This document shows positions 10,557-51,300 of a stretch of 64,000 nt of DNA, one piece after another. The position numbers and the translations under genes were made by a program. The DNA comes from Apus apus. Lineage: Eukaryota > Chordata > Aves > Apodiformes > Apodidae. Numbering within the stretch: the first letter of the stretch is position 1; each line of letters begins with the position of its first letter. Below the pieces are notes generated by a model. It did no database searches. It saw only the letters and a program-made list of their open reading frames with translations, and was not told where the DNA came from. The stretch is from the NCBI RefSeq assembly GCF_020740795.1, contig NC_067282.1, positions 153,436,858-153,500,857 of the forward strand, in the 5' to 3' direction.

Positions 10557-11710
10557 CCCCCACCCTGCCCCATCCTGGGGAACCTTCTCGATGGCCCATA
10601 CTCCTCTCCCCCACCCCCATCATGTCTCACCCCCTGCCCTACCCCACCACACCCACTTGTATCTGTGACAATCCCCCCCTCAGGGGGGGCTACCAGGCCA
10701 CCTGGGACAGATGGCAGCAGTGCCAAGAGGCCAAGCTGCAGACCCGAGGGAGGTGATGGTCGAGGGTGATGCTGCAAAGGGACAAGTGTGTTCTGCCCAC
10801 AAAAAACAAGTGCCCCTCCCAACCTCCCCCATCTCTGCCACCCCCATCCCCTGGTTGCCTCAGCCCTGCCTCCCCCCCCTGGTGCCTAGGGGAGCAGCCT
10901 GGCCCACAGCCCGTTGCATGCTGCCCCCAGGGTGGGGGGTCAGCAGCTCACTCACCCAGTGTGTGTGTCTGCTGCTGGGGGGCAGAGGCAGCCCTTGTGG
11001 GGTGGCTTTAAGCCACCAGGGCTGGTGCATTGGCAGGTGGCACTATGGGTGCACATGGAGTGACAGACTCACTGCTGTGCAGGAGCAGGGATAGCACATC
11101 CCCTCCCATGCCAGCCAAGGACTTGCCTCTGTTGGGGAGAGGGATGGCAAAACCTGAAGCACTTGGACAAGATCCTCTGATGTGGAGCTGGGGCTGAGAA
11201 GAGGGGGAGAACTGGCGTCAGCCTCATCTCTCCTCCCTGGCAGTGGCACGTGGGGTGTTGACAAGAGGTGCCCAACTGCACCGCCTGTTACCACTGTTAC
11301 AGTGTTAGGGGATAGGCCTTGTCTCCTCTGGGAGAAGACAAAAACCACCTCTCCCCTAAACAAGTGTTTCATGCTGTCATTTTAGGCTCTAGATTATTTT
11401 TACTGTTAACCAAAAAGCTGTAAATTAACTCCAGGACCGTGTATATTTTGGCACTGTTGTAGCTCAGGCTGGGGTTCAGGTTGGAGCTGGCTCAGGGAGA
11501 CTAACTCGTCCTCCTCGCCCTGCGGTGGCGGTGGGGACGCTGGTCAGGAGTGGAGAATTGCTGCTTTGTGGTGGTGGCTCTGGGTATGGAGTCTGTGACT
11601 TTCTACTGAAAGCGCTTGTCTGTGAGCACAAACTACTCATGAAATGACACGAGTTTTACTTTCCTTTATTCCGTGGGTTTGTAAATAAACTGCATCTTGG
11701 GAGAGCACTG
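10557..11710 (+). other. SGSM3: SGSM3 3' UTR
   Basis: About 1.15 kb of GC-rich, C-rich sequence from the stop codon to the predicted poly(A) site. It contains C-tracts (for example around 10669-10679 and 10871-10879) and becomes AT-rich only in the last 350 nt. No repeat is recognised. Confidence 0.75.
11684..11689 (+). promoter_or_regulatory. SGSM3: SGSM3 polyadenylation signal AATAAA
   Basis: Canonical hexamer within gtaaataaac, followed after about 20 nt by T-rich sequence (tttgcttttatatttttttg) that suits a downstream element. Predicted cleavage is near 11705-11712. It is the only canonical AATAAA in the 3' UTR that I found. Confidence 0.85.
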
Positions 11711-12569
11711 GACTTTGCTTTTATATTTTTTTGAGAGGGCCAGGACTAGATTTCTTAATTTCTGTCATGTGATAATTATGGCACCATTTCTGCCCTGGCT
11801 CCTGCTAAGCAGCCAGCTGAGGGCTCTGCTCAGCCTGCACTGGCACCGTGGGGGCTCCTCACCAGCCTTGCCTCAGAGCAGAACCCAGGGTAGGTGGGCA
11901 GGCAGCAGTGGCAGCCCAGCCTTGCCTCACTGCCACCAGCCCTCCCTGAGGCACAGCTCTGCAGCAGAGGCCCTGACAAGCAAGAAATACTCAAACTGAA
12001 AGGATGTGGGGAGAGGGGCGCAGAAAACAGGACTGGGGTTGGGAGACAACAGTGTGGTCTGCACATTAACAAGCTGCTCCAGAAAAATCAGGTGGAGTCT
12101 CTGCTGCAAAGTGGGACAGTACCAGGGCACAGGCCCCAGAAGAACCATGTTCAGAAGCCCAAGCTCATGGAAGGGTGAAAGTTGCACTGTATTTACTGAT
12201 GTGGAAGTGAGTGATTTCAAAGTAATTCCAGTTTGCTGTCTGGCTCAGGAAGGCTGCACTGTCACCTTATCACTGTAACAGCTGGGGGTCCAGACCAGCC
12301 TACAGGCCTGTGGGAGGCCGTAAAAGCTGCCTGTGCTTCTCCTACCTTAAGACCTGGGTCTGATTGCAGGGTAGGTAATTTCCATGCATAGAAGGAATCT
12401 CCCTGCAGCTGAGAAGAGATGAGGCATGGCCACTCAAGCTCTTTTTTTTCAGCTTTCAGAAAGACCCAGAGGATCACCCACTCTTAGCTGGGAAAGTCAA
12501 AGTGCCCTCCCCTCCCCCAGCCTTCCCACCAGCACAGCAGAGAAATTCTTAAGCACATGGCTGTTTGGA
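11711..12569. other. Intergenic spacer between convergent SGSM3 and MRTFA
   Basis: About 0.86 kb between the two predicted cleavage sites. No exon, repeat or RNA gene recognised. Confidence 0.7.
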
Positions 12570-12588
12570 TTTTTTTTAATAAAATGGA

Positions 12589-12594
12589 TTTATT
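12589..12594 (-). promoter_or_regulatory. MRTFA: MRTFA distal polyadenylation signal AATAAA
   Basis: TTTATT on the + strand, so AATAAA in the MRTFA sense. Downstream in transcript direction lie T/G-rich elements (tgctgtgctggtggg), good for a cleavage site near 12570. Upstream sequence is very A/T-rich. This looks the stronger of two candidate signals. Confidence 0.75.
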
Positions 12595-13465
12595 TTTTTT
12601 AATTTTTTTTCAAATATTTGTAACTGAAAAAATAATTCAATTTAAAGATCCATTCTCTCCCCTGTTTACTTGTCACTTTTATCCTTTTCCAGTTGAATAC
12701 TCGCTCTGGATCCGATGCCCCAACACCATCCATCGCCGATGGTGCTGATCACCCCTTGCTGTTTGCTGCATAGTGGAAGGGAGAGTGCGTGCTAGTCAAA
12801 TACACATTACAAACAAGTAGTGGTTACAGCAGAAAGATTCAGGATTACATTCAAGGTAGAGGCAGAACATCAGACTTTGTTGTTTGTTTGTTTTCCCAAC
12901 AGGTGCAAAAAAATGTACGTCCATGGGATACCTCTTCTGACAAAGAACTATTGAACTATTATTCAAACAAATAATAGTAAGAAAGCAGAAAAGTGGGCTG
13001 GCCTGCTCTGGGCACTGCTTGGGGAAAAGACACTATTTTCTGGGATGAGGCACCATCTTCCCCCACTGCCCCCAGACACAGGGTTATCACTTGCTCTCCT
13101 GGCAGAAGCCCTTTGTGCACAGGGGCTCTGGCAGGTTTGCTGGGGTCCTCAGGAGGTGAGGCTCATGGTTCTGTATTGTCTGGGCTCCAGGAGGGCCAAT
13201 TTCAAGTATGCTGAGCAAATGTAATTAAATTTCTTCAAAGTTTCACACATTACAGTGGGTGGGTAGAGGTGAAAGGGAGCAGCTGTGAGCTCAGCCTTTC
13301 ACCATCAACTCCAGAAGGGCTAAATCAGTAACAGACATTGGCATCTCTCTCACCAGAGTGGGGTGCCTGGCCCAGTGTGAGGAACCAAGGCTGGGTCAGG
13401 CTGGGACTTAAGTGGAGTGCTCCCACCTTCATCTAGGAGCTCATTGCACTTCAATTATTTCATTC

Positions 13466-13471
13466 TTTATT
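13466..13471 (-). promoter_or_regulatory. MRTFA: MRTFA candidate proximal polyadenylation signal
   Basis: A second AATAAA in the MRTFA sense, about 0.88 kb upstream of the distal one. Downstream sequence is less clearly GU-rich. If used it would give a 3' UTR of about 2.6 kb instead of 3.5 kb and remove nothing from the coding region. Confidence 0.45.
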
Positions 13472-13733
13472 TACTGTTTGCAGCCTTGTAATTATTTGTA
13501 CAAAAGATATCACACAGCTCGTTATCTGGGCGGGGAGGGGTGGGGCTGGTGCTCACTGTGGGCTAAAAGAAGCTCATTTTGCTTGAGTTTGACAAACAGG
13601 CAGCCTCACTTATTTTTTTTTTTCCCTCATAGTATTTGAAAGATCGTCTTCTCCCCTACATACTTTCCTTCTAAGAAACCACTTGCCTCCCTTGCCCACC
13701 TGGTCCCACGGCTGGGCAGCTGCACTGAGGGGT

Positions 13734-14047
13734 GGGGGGGGGCTGGTGAGAGCTCTGTAAGGTGATTGCAGATGCACTCGCTCCTCCCAGTACACTCGGC
13801 ACAACCCCCAAAAGGGAGCAGGGCTGCACCAGGAGGGAAGTGCAGGAAGGCGTGGGGGGGGCATGGTGAAGGGGGTGTCCACCAGTCCCAGTTATTCTGA
13901 TTTTTAGGACATGACACTGTAGCTTGGGCACCAGAAAGCAGGCGGGGAGTGGGGAAGGGGGGGATCCTCTCCAAACCGGACACTGAGGGAGGCAGATAAG
14001 AGGCTGTGACTTGCTTACTACTGGTGGGGTGAGGAGGGGGGGGGGGG
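13734..14047 (-). repeat. Cluster of C-runs in MRTFA 3' UTR
   Basis: G-runs on the + strand of 9 (13734-13742), 8 (13854-13861), 7 (near 13960) and 12 (14036-14047) appear as C-runs in the MRTFA mRNA. They could bind poly(C)-binding proteins, and the DNA strand could form G-quadruplex-like structures. Function is inference. Confidence 0.85.
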
Positions 14048-15984
14048 ACGGGACAGAAAGGAAGGAAGCTGCCAGCAGGTTCCCCTGCAAAAGATTAAGA
14101 AAGTGGCTCCCCATGCAGTTAACAAGCAAATAGGGCTCAGAAAAGCAGGAGTTTTCTCCCAGCTGCAAAACCGGCATGACCCCCACCTGGCTGCCAGTTT
14201 CGTGGCTGATAGAGAGCAGTCGTGCAGGGCTGGAGCAGAGGTACCCGCACCCCTGCAGTACCAAAGGGGCAGGGGAGCAGCATGTGCCAGCCCACCCACA
14301 CCTACCCCACCCCAGCAGGCAGCACAGTGCAGAGGAAAGGTGGGTCAGCATCCCCAAGGAGGTATTAATAGGACGGCAGTTCAGCCTTCCCTTGCCTGAG
14401 CAGGGTCAGCGCCTGAAAGGGCTGTAAGATTTCAGAAGCTGCTGCCTCCAGCCCTGCCCTTGGAAACTGCCTCCCCCAACCCCCGAGCAGTCCAGACCCA
14501 GCTCAGGGCCAGAGCTGGGGTAGCTGCCCGGCAGGGCAGCCACAGGGGGCACAGCTGGACTATGTCTCATCTGCTAAATACAGAGGTGAGTTACTACTAA
14601 CAAACACAGGAATTTAAAAGTGACAGGAGTAACAGCGTATGAGAGAGAAAGAGGGAGGACCACAGGCTTGGGTTTCCAACGCAAAACCCTGCACAAGGAA
14701 AAGCATGCTCATGGCTCTGGGGGCTTGGGTTACTCGTCCAGTCAGCAGCTACCCCGAGACACCAGCCTGGGGCCCTACGTGGCAGCAGCTGCCTGCACAT
14801 AGCCACAAGCAGCCGCTTGCTTCTGCCTTTTATGCCATGGGCCTGGAAGGCAGGAAGAGCAGAGGTCAGCCACCCATTACTTGCTTCAGGGTCCCACCTC
14901 TCACTACTGAGCTAGGACCTGTGATGTGCCACACAACACCCAGTTTGCAGTTCCCCTTGCTTGCCTGGTGGGTCTGACACCCTCAGCTGCTTATTTCCAC
15001 TGGGGCACCTGCTACAGGGAGGCAACAGCACAGCTGAAGGCAGGAGACAGATTGCACATGGCCCCTAATGATATGTTGTTCATTGCTAGCTGTGCCCCTC
15101 TCACGTGCCCCAGGACACACGGACGCTGTCTTGCCTCTAACCCCACCACAGAGTGGCTGCTCTACTCACCTGGGGATGTCACACATGCTGTGGGGACAGG
15201 AGGGAACCTGAAGGCTAGGCTCCAACACAGCCAGAGGTCTGGGGCATAGCAAAGGACAGATTTAACACGTAAGGACCTGGATTTTAGCACCTTAAAAATC
15301 TGTTTTGCAGCCCAAAGTGAGTGAAGCAAGCAGGCAGGCCTCTGCCATGCTCAGTGATATTTGGGAAACCAGCTTAGCCATTACCAGGTTGGTGGGGAAC
15401 CCTGGTTCCCTGTAGCTACACTTGGAAAAGGTGCCTGTTCTGCCCAGCTCCTCACAGCCCTGCAGCAGATCAGACCCTCCCCTGACAAGACAGCCCGTGA
15501 GGGCAGAGGGCAGCTGTTCCAGGCCCCCAGCCAGCATTCCCACCTCTGCATCCTGCTCTGAAGGTAGAACTTTTTCAACTGTTAAACCACTTGTGCCAGG
15601 GCAGCACAACCCCCTTTATCTGCCAGTCCCAGCAAGGTGCAGGATGCAGCTTCTGGAAACAGTTCTGGCCCAGTCATCCTGTGTCCCAAGGCGAGGGATC
15701 TGGTGCCCACAGCACTGCAACCCACGCGCTGCATTCACTGCTCCTGCCTGGAGGGAGAGGGGCTGCTGGCTCCACTCTCACCCAAGCTGGGCCAGGCTGC
15801 ACAGAGGGGGCAGGAGGCCACCAACCCCAGAGCTCCTGCAGCCTTTTCTCCACACCCCCCAGCACCCATTCTCCCTGCCCTGGAAGCAGTGACTGGAGCA
15901 GCAGCTCTGCCTTTGCCATCACTGCCGGCTTCGTGCAGGAAGGACACTGTCGGGGGAGGAGTACAAGTACCAGGAGCTCATTTC

Positions 15985-16001
15985 TTTTTTTTTTTTTTTT
16001 T
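15985..16001 (-). repeat. A17 tract in MRTFA 3' UTR
   Basis: A run of 17 T on the + strand, so A17 in the mRNA, starting 74 nt after the stop codon. Such a tract primes oligo-dT internally. Confidence 0.95.
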
Positions 16002-16074
16002 GGTTGACTGGCCTCTTCCCCCCTGCATGCCCGTGCCCTCCCACTCCCATTCCCTTCAGTCTCTGCTCACAGAG

Positions 16075-43901
<27,827 letters not shown>

Positions 43902-46559
43902 CTGCACGACAGCAGAGAGAGGGAAGAGAAGAAAACCCATCAGTGCAAGAAACAAGCGAAGCGACATTTTCAAACGCATCTTGTTTTCTTCTTTGGATGC
44001 CAAGGCACTAGCCAGCAGCAGAACAGAAAGACCTCCCCTCCCACCCTGCTCCCCTGCACCACTGCAATTGCAGAAGTGGCCTTCAGAAGTCAGGTTTCCG
44101 TATTCTGCTGCGGGCAACAGGGAGGAAGTTGCGCAGGGTCTTGGCAGGGTGATAAAAATCCACAAAGCCAGGCTTGTTTCTCAATTCTTTCTAGAGCACC
44201 AACTTCTTTCCAAACCATGAATATTAAAAAAACAAACAAAGGGAAACACCGACTGACAGTCCTCCAATAAACACAGGGTGACACCCCAGCTGCTATTGAC
44301 TCCTGAAAGCTCTAATTACCATGTGTAGATTAAATTGATATGACAAAACTATTGGTCATTACTCTAAATTACAACGCTGATTTTCTTCCTCAACTCAAAA
44401 AGTGACATTCTGAAACACCTCATGAAGATGAAATATCATGGATATGTCTAGAAGTGTTCTTACTCCACAGCAAAACAAATCCCTAAATCACTAGAATGTT
44501 CCCTACTTATTTTAGAGTAATAGAATATATATGCATTACCTGTATGAAATGGTATTTATTTTTTCTAATGCAAATCTCTGGAATAGTCATAATTTCAACA
44601 TTTAGATTGTAACAGCAGCTTTCCTCTAAACTGCACGATCAAAGCAATATTCTAGAGATTGTTCTTACAAAGACAGCTTCCATAAAAAAAAGGACCTTAA
44701 AAACCTGAAGAATAAAATCCTACGTGTATGTGCCCACACACGTGTGCATGCAAGTGTGCAAACACATACATCAGTTTAGGGCAACCTGAGTGAACATCAA
44801 TAGATACCAAACCCTGCCAGGAATCAAGTCCAAGCTCTTTAGTATACTCAACATAAGATATTATAGAATGAATGGCATGGCATCTTCCCTGTTTTTTCAA
44901 GCGAAGTGGAATGACCAGACAGCAGAACTAATCCATGGTCCAACTCTACAATCTCATTATACTTACGCTTCCTTTCTCAAGGACTTTTCTTCTCCAATAC
45001 ATTCATTTCATACATTATATCCAAATTTAGACTCTACACTCCCTAAAGCATTGTCCCAAAACATTTAAGGAGAAAACACCACTTAATCTACTTACACACA
45101 TCACATTTTACTTGTTCCTGTCAACCTCCTATTTGCAGTTTGCATTTGACTGAGATATATCTTCCCATAAGGGTTCTGGTCTACATATGAAGCTAACAAG
45201 AGATCCATCTCTTCCTTGGTTGTTCACACAGTGGCTCATCACCCTCACTTAAATGCACACTTATATTTTCACTTAGATTGGTTTAGTTGTCACTTTCCTT
45301 GGCTCTTGATGTACCTTTCTTCGAAAGATTTAGGGCAGTAAGAATACATTTCCTACCTATGGAGGTACTTCTGTATGCAATCTCCTACGAAATTACCTCT
45401 CCTCTTTCTTAACCCAAACTAGGATTTCTTAACATATGCACCCTGCTTCCTTTAGAATGGGGAAGGGAGAGAGGGAGGGAGGATGTACTGAGCAGCATGC
45501 TAATTCTGTGTGGGATCAGCCAAGAGCCAGAGCAAGGAGGAGGGAATGCAGAGGGGAAGGAACAGGCCCTTCGTTGGGCTGCGAAACTGCAAACCGAAGT
45601 GGAAGTCCCAGACTCTTCCTCCCACCCAGTATGCAATAGCACTCCTACTTCTGTGCAAGCGTGAGGGCTAATGCTGGCCTGTTCACAGAGCTCTTCATTT
45701 GCTGCTCTGGTCTTGAGGTGATCAAAACCTGAATGAGGTGATGACACATCTACACGAGTACTTCATCTAACAGCGTGTTGAGACAGAGTCAACTCTCTCA
45801 CGCCCCACACCATCGCTCCTGTTCCCCTGACCCATGGCAGGACTCACTGACATGACAGAGACCACAGCCCAACCAAACGACTGTAAAGCCAGGTATTTGC
45901 TAACACTGACATAAGGTGGGAGTGAGACTTCATCCTTCCAGCAGTAGTGTGCCACTAAATGATTTCAGCCCTATAAGGTAATGGCACATTAAGTCTCTCA
46001 CTGTATGGCATTATTTCCACTAGTGAGCCATTTCTGGGAGTCCATATCCTAGATGAGCACATCTCACTAGGCACAGACCTACAGCATCAGGTCTATCTCC
46101 ACAGCTGTAAGTGCACATAATCTCATTATCACTTCTGTCTTCCCAGTTAACACAGCCAGCAATGTATGTTAGGCCTTTTTACCACTTTGCTGTTTATTTG
46201 CTAGGGCCATCTACTTTCCTTAAAGTTTCCAGCTACACCTACTATTTACCTTCTACCACCCAGATTCCAGGTTTTCAGCTAAAAAATCCCACACACAGGT
46301 ATGGCTGGCATTTTTTGCTCTTTGGTGCATAAGTGCATTTTGTCCACCCTTCTTAGTTTGCCTAGATGATCTAAACAATATTTTAATGTCATTATTTATG
46401 CCTCCACTAGTCTTTGTTCCTACCACACCATTACCATCTTGTATTTGTTTCCAGACCATAGCAGGCTGATCCAAACTTGAAATGCTTTTCTGCTTTCTTT
46501 GATAACAGTCAGTTCCTAATCCAATTAAGTAGAGCTTCTTTGAATTCAGATACTTTCTA

Positions 46560-47040
46560 AAAGCAGAATATACCACACTACCAAGTTAAAGACCTTATAA
46601 AAGTCTATTACACCCAGACAAAACCTCTAGCAAACAAATGTTACATATCCAAACAACAAAATCACATTTGAACAGAACTGTTTTCACAAATTGAAAAGCT
46701 GAATAGAGTGCTTATACTGCTGTTCTTATACCATCTAAATCCTTTATCAAATTTTCCATATTTTTTTTTCCTGGAACTGACACCACATTAGCCACTCTTT
46801 ACTCACTCACCCTTTTTCAGTAGTGATGTAAAATGTTACTGGCCTTTTGCTCTTCTGAAGTCTCCCTGCTGTTCCCAGATTTATTAGAAATCAGTCACAC
46901 AGCTAGAGACTTCATCAAATGCCTTAAAATTCCCGTCCTGACTTAGCTTCCCTCATGAATTTTCTAAATATATCTTATTTCTATATCAGTTACCATCTAT
47001 TACCCTTTTTCTCTACCCATTATATGCATCTTTTATTTTT
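46560..47040 (-). mobile_element. Possible ancient CR1 LINE fragment
   Basis: Stretches such as accttataaaagtctattac and cttctgaagtctccctgctg, followed by atttattagaaatcagtcac, follow the order of the ORF2 region of old CR1 elements, but similarity by eye is weak. The limits are guesses. Confidence 0.4.
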
Positions 47041-48288
47041 AAACACCATGTCCCTTCACAGCAAGAAACTAGCAACTGTCGAGAGGACTAAACTGGAGAA
47101 AGGAAAGAGGTAATTTTCAGGACACTTTTAATAGACACTAAGTAATTCCTGGGATTTATGAATGTATATACAAACATATTAAGCACAAGCTATAACCAGC
47201 ACATAATGCACTCTTTTTTTTTTTTTCCAATACAGCTTATTTTTGCAGCAGGGAGGAGGGCAAAAAGGATTACTTCAGTTCACTCCCGAATTCATTTTGA
47301 CTTAAATCAGTACTTGGAGTTCCCAACATCATTTCATATATTTAGGAGATCACCTGTTTACGTGTGCAAGTGTGTGAATCCTATATATAGATTAACAGAT
47401 GTCCCAAGAGCAAATCCAAGGCTGGTGTACATGGAGCTCAGCCAAAGGTCTAGAATGACCAGAGAAATTCGGTTACTCAAAGACAGACTGGAGTGTAGGT
47501 CTTTCAATCACAAACCAACAATCCTCTGCTTCTTTTACCCCTCTCCTTAACCTTTAAATTAATTTTCAGATAAGGGATTAATCAGGTCATTTAAAGAAGA
47601 GTTACCTCTGCTGGCTAGAAACTAAGTCCCATATTGGTACCCTTCTACCCATCTCTTTCATTCAACTTGTGTCAGCAGTCTGCAACATTTTGTGGGCTTT
47701 GCATGCTTGTCTGATTTTCCCACCCAAAAATGGGCATAGTTTATTTATTTCACAAGTATGAAATATTCTAAAATATGGTTCAAGTTTGAACAAGACTGCT
47801 ACATCTCTAATGAACTGTTCCAAGAATTAGTAAACCATTCCAGAGAAATCTGGGAGCTGGTAAAGAGGACTGCTGCCAGCAGTTTAAGAGATGAGGTAGA
47901 GAAGAATTGAGGGAGGGGGATATACTAGGAGACAAATAACACTGCAATACAGCTACTATCAACAGAGTTACACTGTTAGTGAAATACAGCAAGTCATGAT
48001 TATTTTTTTGTTCATCTTACCATAGAACTGCCTTAACAGGGAACCCACAGGCATATTCCAAGACCAGAGCTTACTCCTGCCTATTCATGGCTGGTGGCAG
48101 CTCAGAGCAGTATATGCTTAATACGCAGAGGCTGCACACATCTGGATACTTCCAGGACACTTACTTATAACTCTAGTTGTAGTACAGGGGTGGATTACTA
48201 GTAAGTAGTAGCAAGAATGAACACTTAGGATGAAATAAGGTGTTTTTTGCAGCTTGCAATCTAAATATGCAACAGTGTGCCTGCCCTT

Positions 48289-48320
48289 ACACATACATAC
48301 ATACATACACACACACATAC
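48289..48320. repeat. (CATA)n/(CA)n microsatellite
   Basis: acacatacatacatacatac followed by acacacacatac; compound tetra-/dinucleotide repeat. Confidence 0.92.
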
Positions 48321-51300
48321 TCCTATCTCTAAACCATGCTTCATGTTTAATAGTATGACTAGAACTACTACAGAAACTAGACTGCAGCCTCTGCATCTCA
48401 AGAGAAAAATACAAATAAAAAAATCTCTCATCTTCTAGACTATGTGACATACCAGGACGGGTTTATGACAACAAATTAGAAATATATTCTGCATTTCCTG
48501 TTTTTGAGAACTAGTGAGAGAAGCAGACAGCTCTGAGCTGCAGCTTATGGTGAGGCCCCATGCATGTTCTGTTGAATAGAAACTTAACGCCAAAGGGAGT
48601 CTGTGTTCACATTTCGATAAAACCTGTTCTTCTAAGGAATCCCAAGTGATACACAAGGTCACCCAACCAGGGTACTGATTAAGCACAGCCATATGGTGGA
48701 TTACAACCAACAGTACGAGCAGTAGCACAGGAGGGGAAGAAAGCTGCTCCAGCTAAACAAGGTGCTGAGGGAGGCAGAACTCCCCAGAATTCGAGTTTGG
48801 ATACCTGTGCAAAAAAGGAGCTTGCAAGACATAAACCACATATTAACCAGACTGGCTGTATGCTCACAGACATGATTTATTGGTTTTGGAAATCCAGTGA
48901 AAGCAATCGGCTGATAGAAAAATTCATCCTTGCAGCCAAATCAATAAGCCATGTGATTAGAAAGAGAAACTACCAAGGAACAAGTGAAATTAACCTGACT
49001 TCATTATCTAAGCTAAGGAAAGTGCAAACGTAAGGAAAAGCAGTAAAAAGCAAACTATGCACTTTAATGCTCATAAGGGTTCACGGTCATTTATTTGTAT
49101 GCTCTTCACCTCCTCTGCACTCCCTGTTTGAAAGCCCAGTGCTACAGCATCCACTTAACTCACAAGGAAGCATTAAAAACTCAACTTTGGCCACATGGGG
49201 TATCTGCTGAACACAATCACCACAGCTGTTTGTGCAGAGCTGGGGCCTCTGACTTCAACAGCACAGTGCCATGTAAATACTGGTTTGAGGGTTGAAGCCA
49301 CCTCTCCACTCACCACTCGGCAGCAGCAGCAGCCATTCCCATTACATTGTGAAGAATATTTTTTCCCTAGTTTCTGATTAAATAGCCACATCTGACCAGT
49401 AGCCAATGCCAGATTCAGCTTTGGAATACACAAGCATGTCAATAGTTGTTTTCAGTGGAGATTATATACTACATTTATGATTTATTCATTCCCTTGGAGA
49501 TGTGGTGAGAAAACCTTTCCCTCACACTGAAAATGGTCTCTAAGCATTTTTCAGCTGTGCCTGCTTGCAAAACAAATGTTGAATTGCATTAGCTCTTTCA
49601 TGCTTCGATGGGAAGCCAGATTAGATTCTGGTTTATACACCAGCAAGAGCAGCATCTGCTAAACTCTAGTTGCAACACCTTCCTGCACAGAAGCAGCAAA
49701 GGGCAGTTAGTATTACCAAATATTTTGGAGTGTCCACAAGAAGCTATAAGAAAAATTCAGCTGTGATCGTCTGTATGAATGAGTGATTATATAATGGTTC
49801 AAATTAATTCTGAAAATAACTCAAATTGATGAGGTGGATGACTTTTTTTTCAGAGATGCATTTTACTGGCACTATAGAAAACGTCCCCGCATAACACAGA
49901 ATGCACTAGAATGGAGGTAACCAACAAAGAAAAGGCAACTTCTCAGGCCTTTTTTAAAGGTAATTTTCTGAGCCTAACAGCATTATAATCCACTAACTGC
50001 TGATGGGGAATACACGCTGGCTTTGCATTTAACCAGACTGTGCAGCTAACAGAGAAGCATTTAAGTGAAGCAGACTGTAAATGACACCCAAACTGCAGGG
50101 ATTATATGACTGTTCCCCATCCAGGAAGGGGATGCCAAAATTCATGTCCCTCTGTGGGGTGAAGGAGAAGCAGCAAGTACACTGTTGATCCTCACAAGTT
50201 GCAAGCATTCACTGTTGCTGGGAACAGCAGCCATACAGTTCTTTTCATCTTAGTGCATTTTAAAGAATAGCTTGGAGCAAGGCTGGTCAAAGGGACAGTT
50301 AAGCAGAGGTTTATTTTCTTGGCTATTTGAGACTATCTTATATTCCACTACCTCTTTCCTCTACTGCAGCAACAATGACTGCTACTAAAATGCGGGCAGT
50401 TTTCTCATCTCTTCCATAGTAACCATACGACAGAGAAAATGGGGTTCAGAAGGGTAAAGAATAGAAAAAAACCTTTTGGTCTCTTAGACTGTTACAAGAA
50501 ATTTTCACACCAGAAGTAAAAGCCAGTTATTTATATTCATGCTGTGGTCTTCTCTTTGTGAGAAGTAGCATTGGGATCCTTCTCCTTACACCCAAAGAGG
50601 AGGTCTGTGAAGCAGACCCTGAACAGGAAACAAAACCAGGATCAGGAGCAGTTCCCTATTCCAGGTCACATGAGTTATGAACATGGATTTCTTAGCAGCA
50701 CTACAGAAATCAGCATGTTCTGAGACAATATACTTAGATAGGCAGGTGTCTCATATCAAGATTGGAAACATTGCTAAACTCCTTACCCAGCTGTGTTTGT
50801 CCAACAGAGATGACTGTAGGCACAAAGCCAAACAGGAGGTTCAACCAAGAAAGCTACACAGCTGCATCAAAAGCAGATCTACTGTAGAGCACTTTATACT
50901 TTTTTCACAACCACCTTTTCCTACTTATCCTCTTAGTAAGCTTTTGAAAGCATTAAGAAAATGTACAGGTGAGAACAGGAGTACAGTTCTGCCTGGTGTA
51001 GACCTAAAACCTCTATCAAAGAGATTCTTTAGAAAACAGAATAGATCCTTCACCTCCAAAGAAACAACTTTCAAAATATTTCACAGTAGATGTGCTAGTA
51101 ATAATCCAAGGATGTAATGTGGGTCACATAATACCAGGGTTGTTTTTTTCCATCCAGCACTTCCAAAAGCCTTCAGACTCTCAAATGCCCAGAAACTTTT
51201 AAAAGCCACTGAAAAGTACAGAAAAAGGAACAACTGGTCATTTAAGAACATGAAAAGAGGAGGAAGAGAGAATTAACTGACTCACACTCAGGGCAAGAAC

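Larger units (their letters stand above)
12570..16074 (-). other. MRTFA: MRTFA 3' UTR
   Basis: About 3.5 kb from the stop codon to the distal poly(A) signal. In transcript sense it has a 17-nt A run about 75 nt after the stop, several long C runs in the middle part and an A/U-rich end. It holds a 228-codon open frame in sense orientation (13671-14357) that I do not consider coding. No repeat of the CR1 type was found in it. Confidence 0.75.

Noticed and set aside
10046..10822. 258-codon open frame on the minus strand
   Set aside because: It lies antisense to the last two SGSM3 exons and the 3' UTR in GC-rich DNA where stops are rare. It shows no family resemblance and no splice or promoter context.
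13671..14357. 228-codon sense open frame in the MRTFA 3' UTR
   Set aside because: It is far downstream of the stop, passes through C-runs that vary easily, has no recognisable domain, and is best explained by low stop-codon density in C-rich sequence.
49173..49442. Minus frame with CCCC from a CAG-type run
   Set aside because: The short cagcagcagcagcag is a chance microsatellite in intron; the frame has no other support and is not flanked by convincing splice sites.
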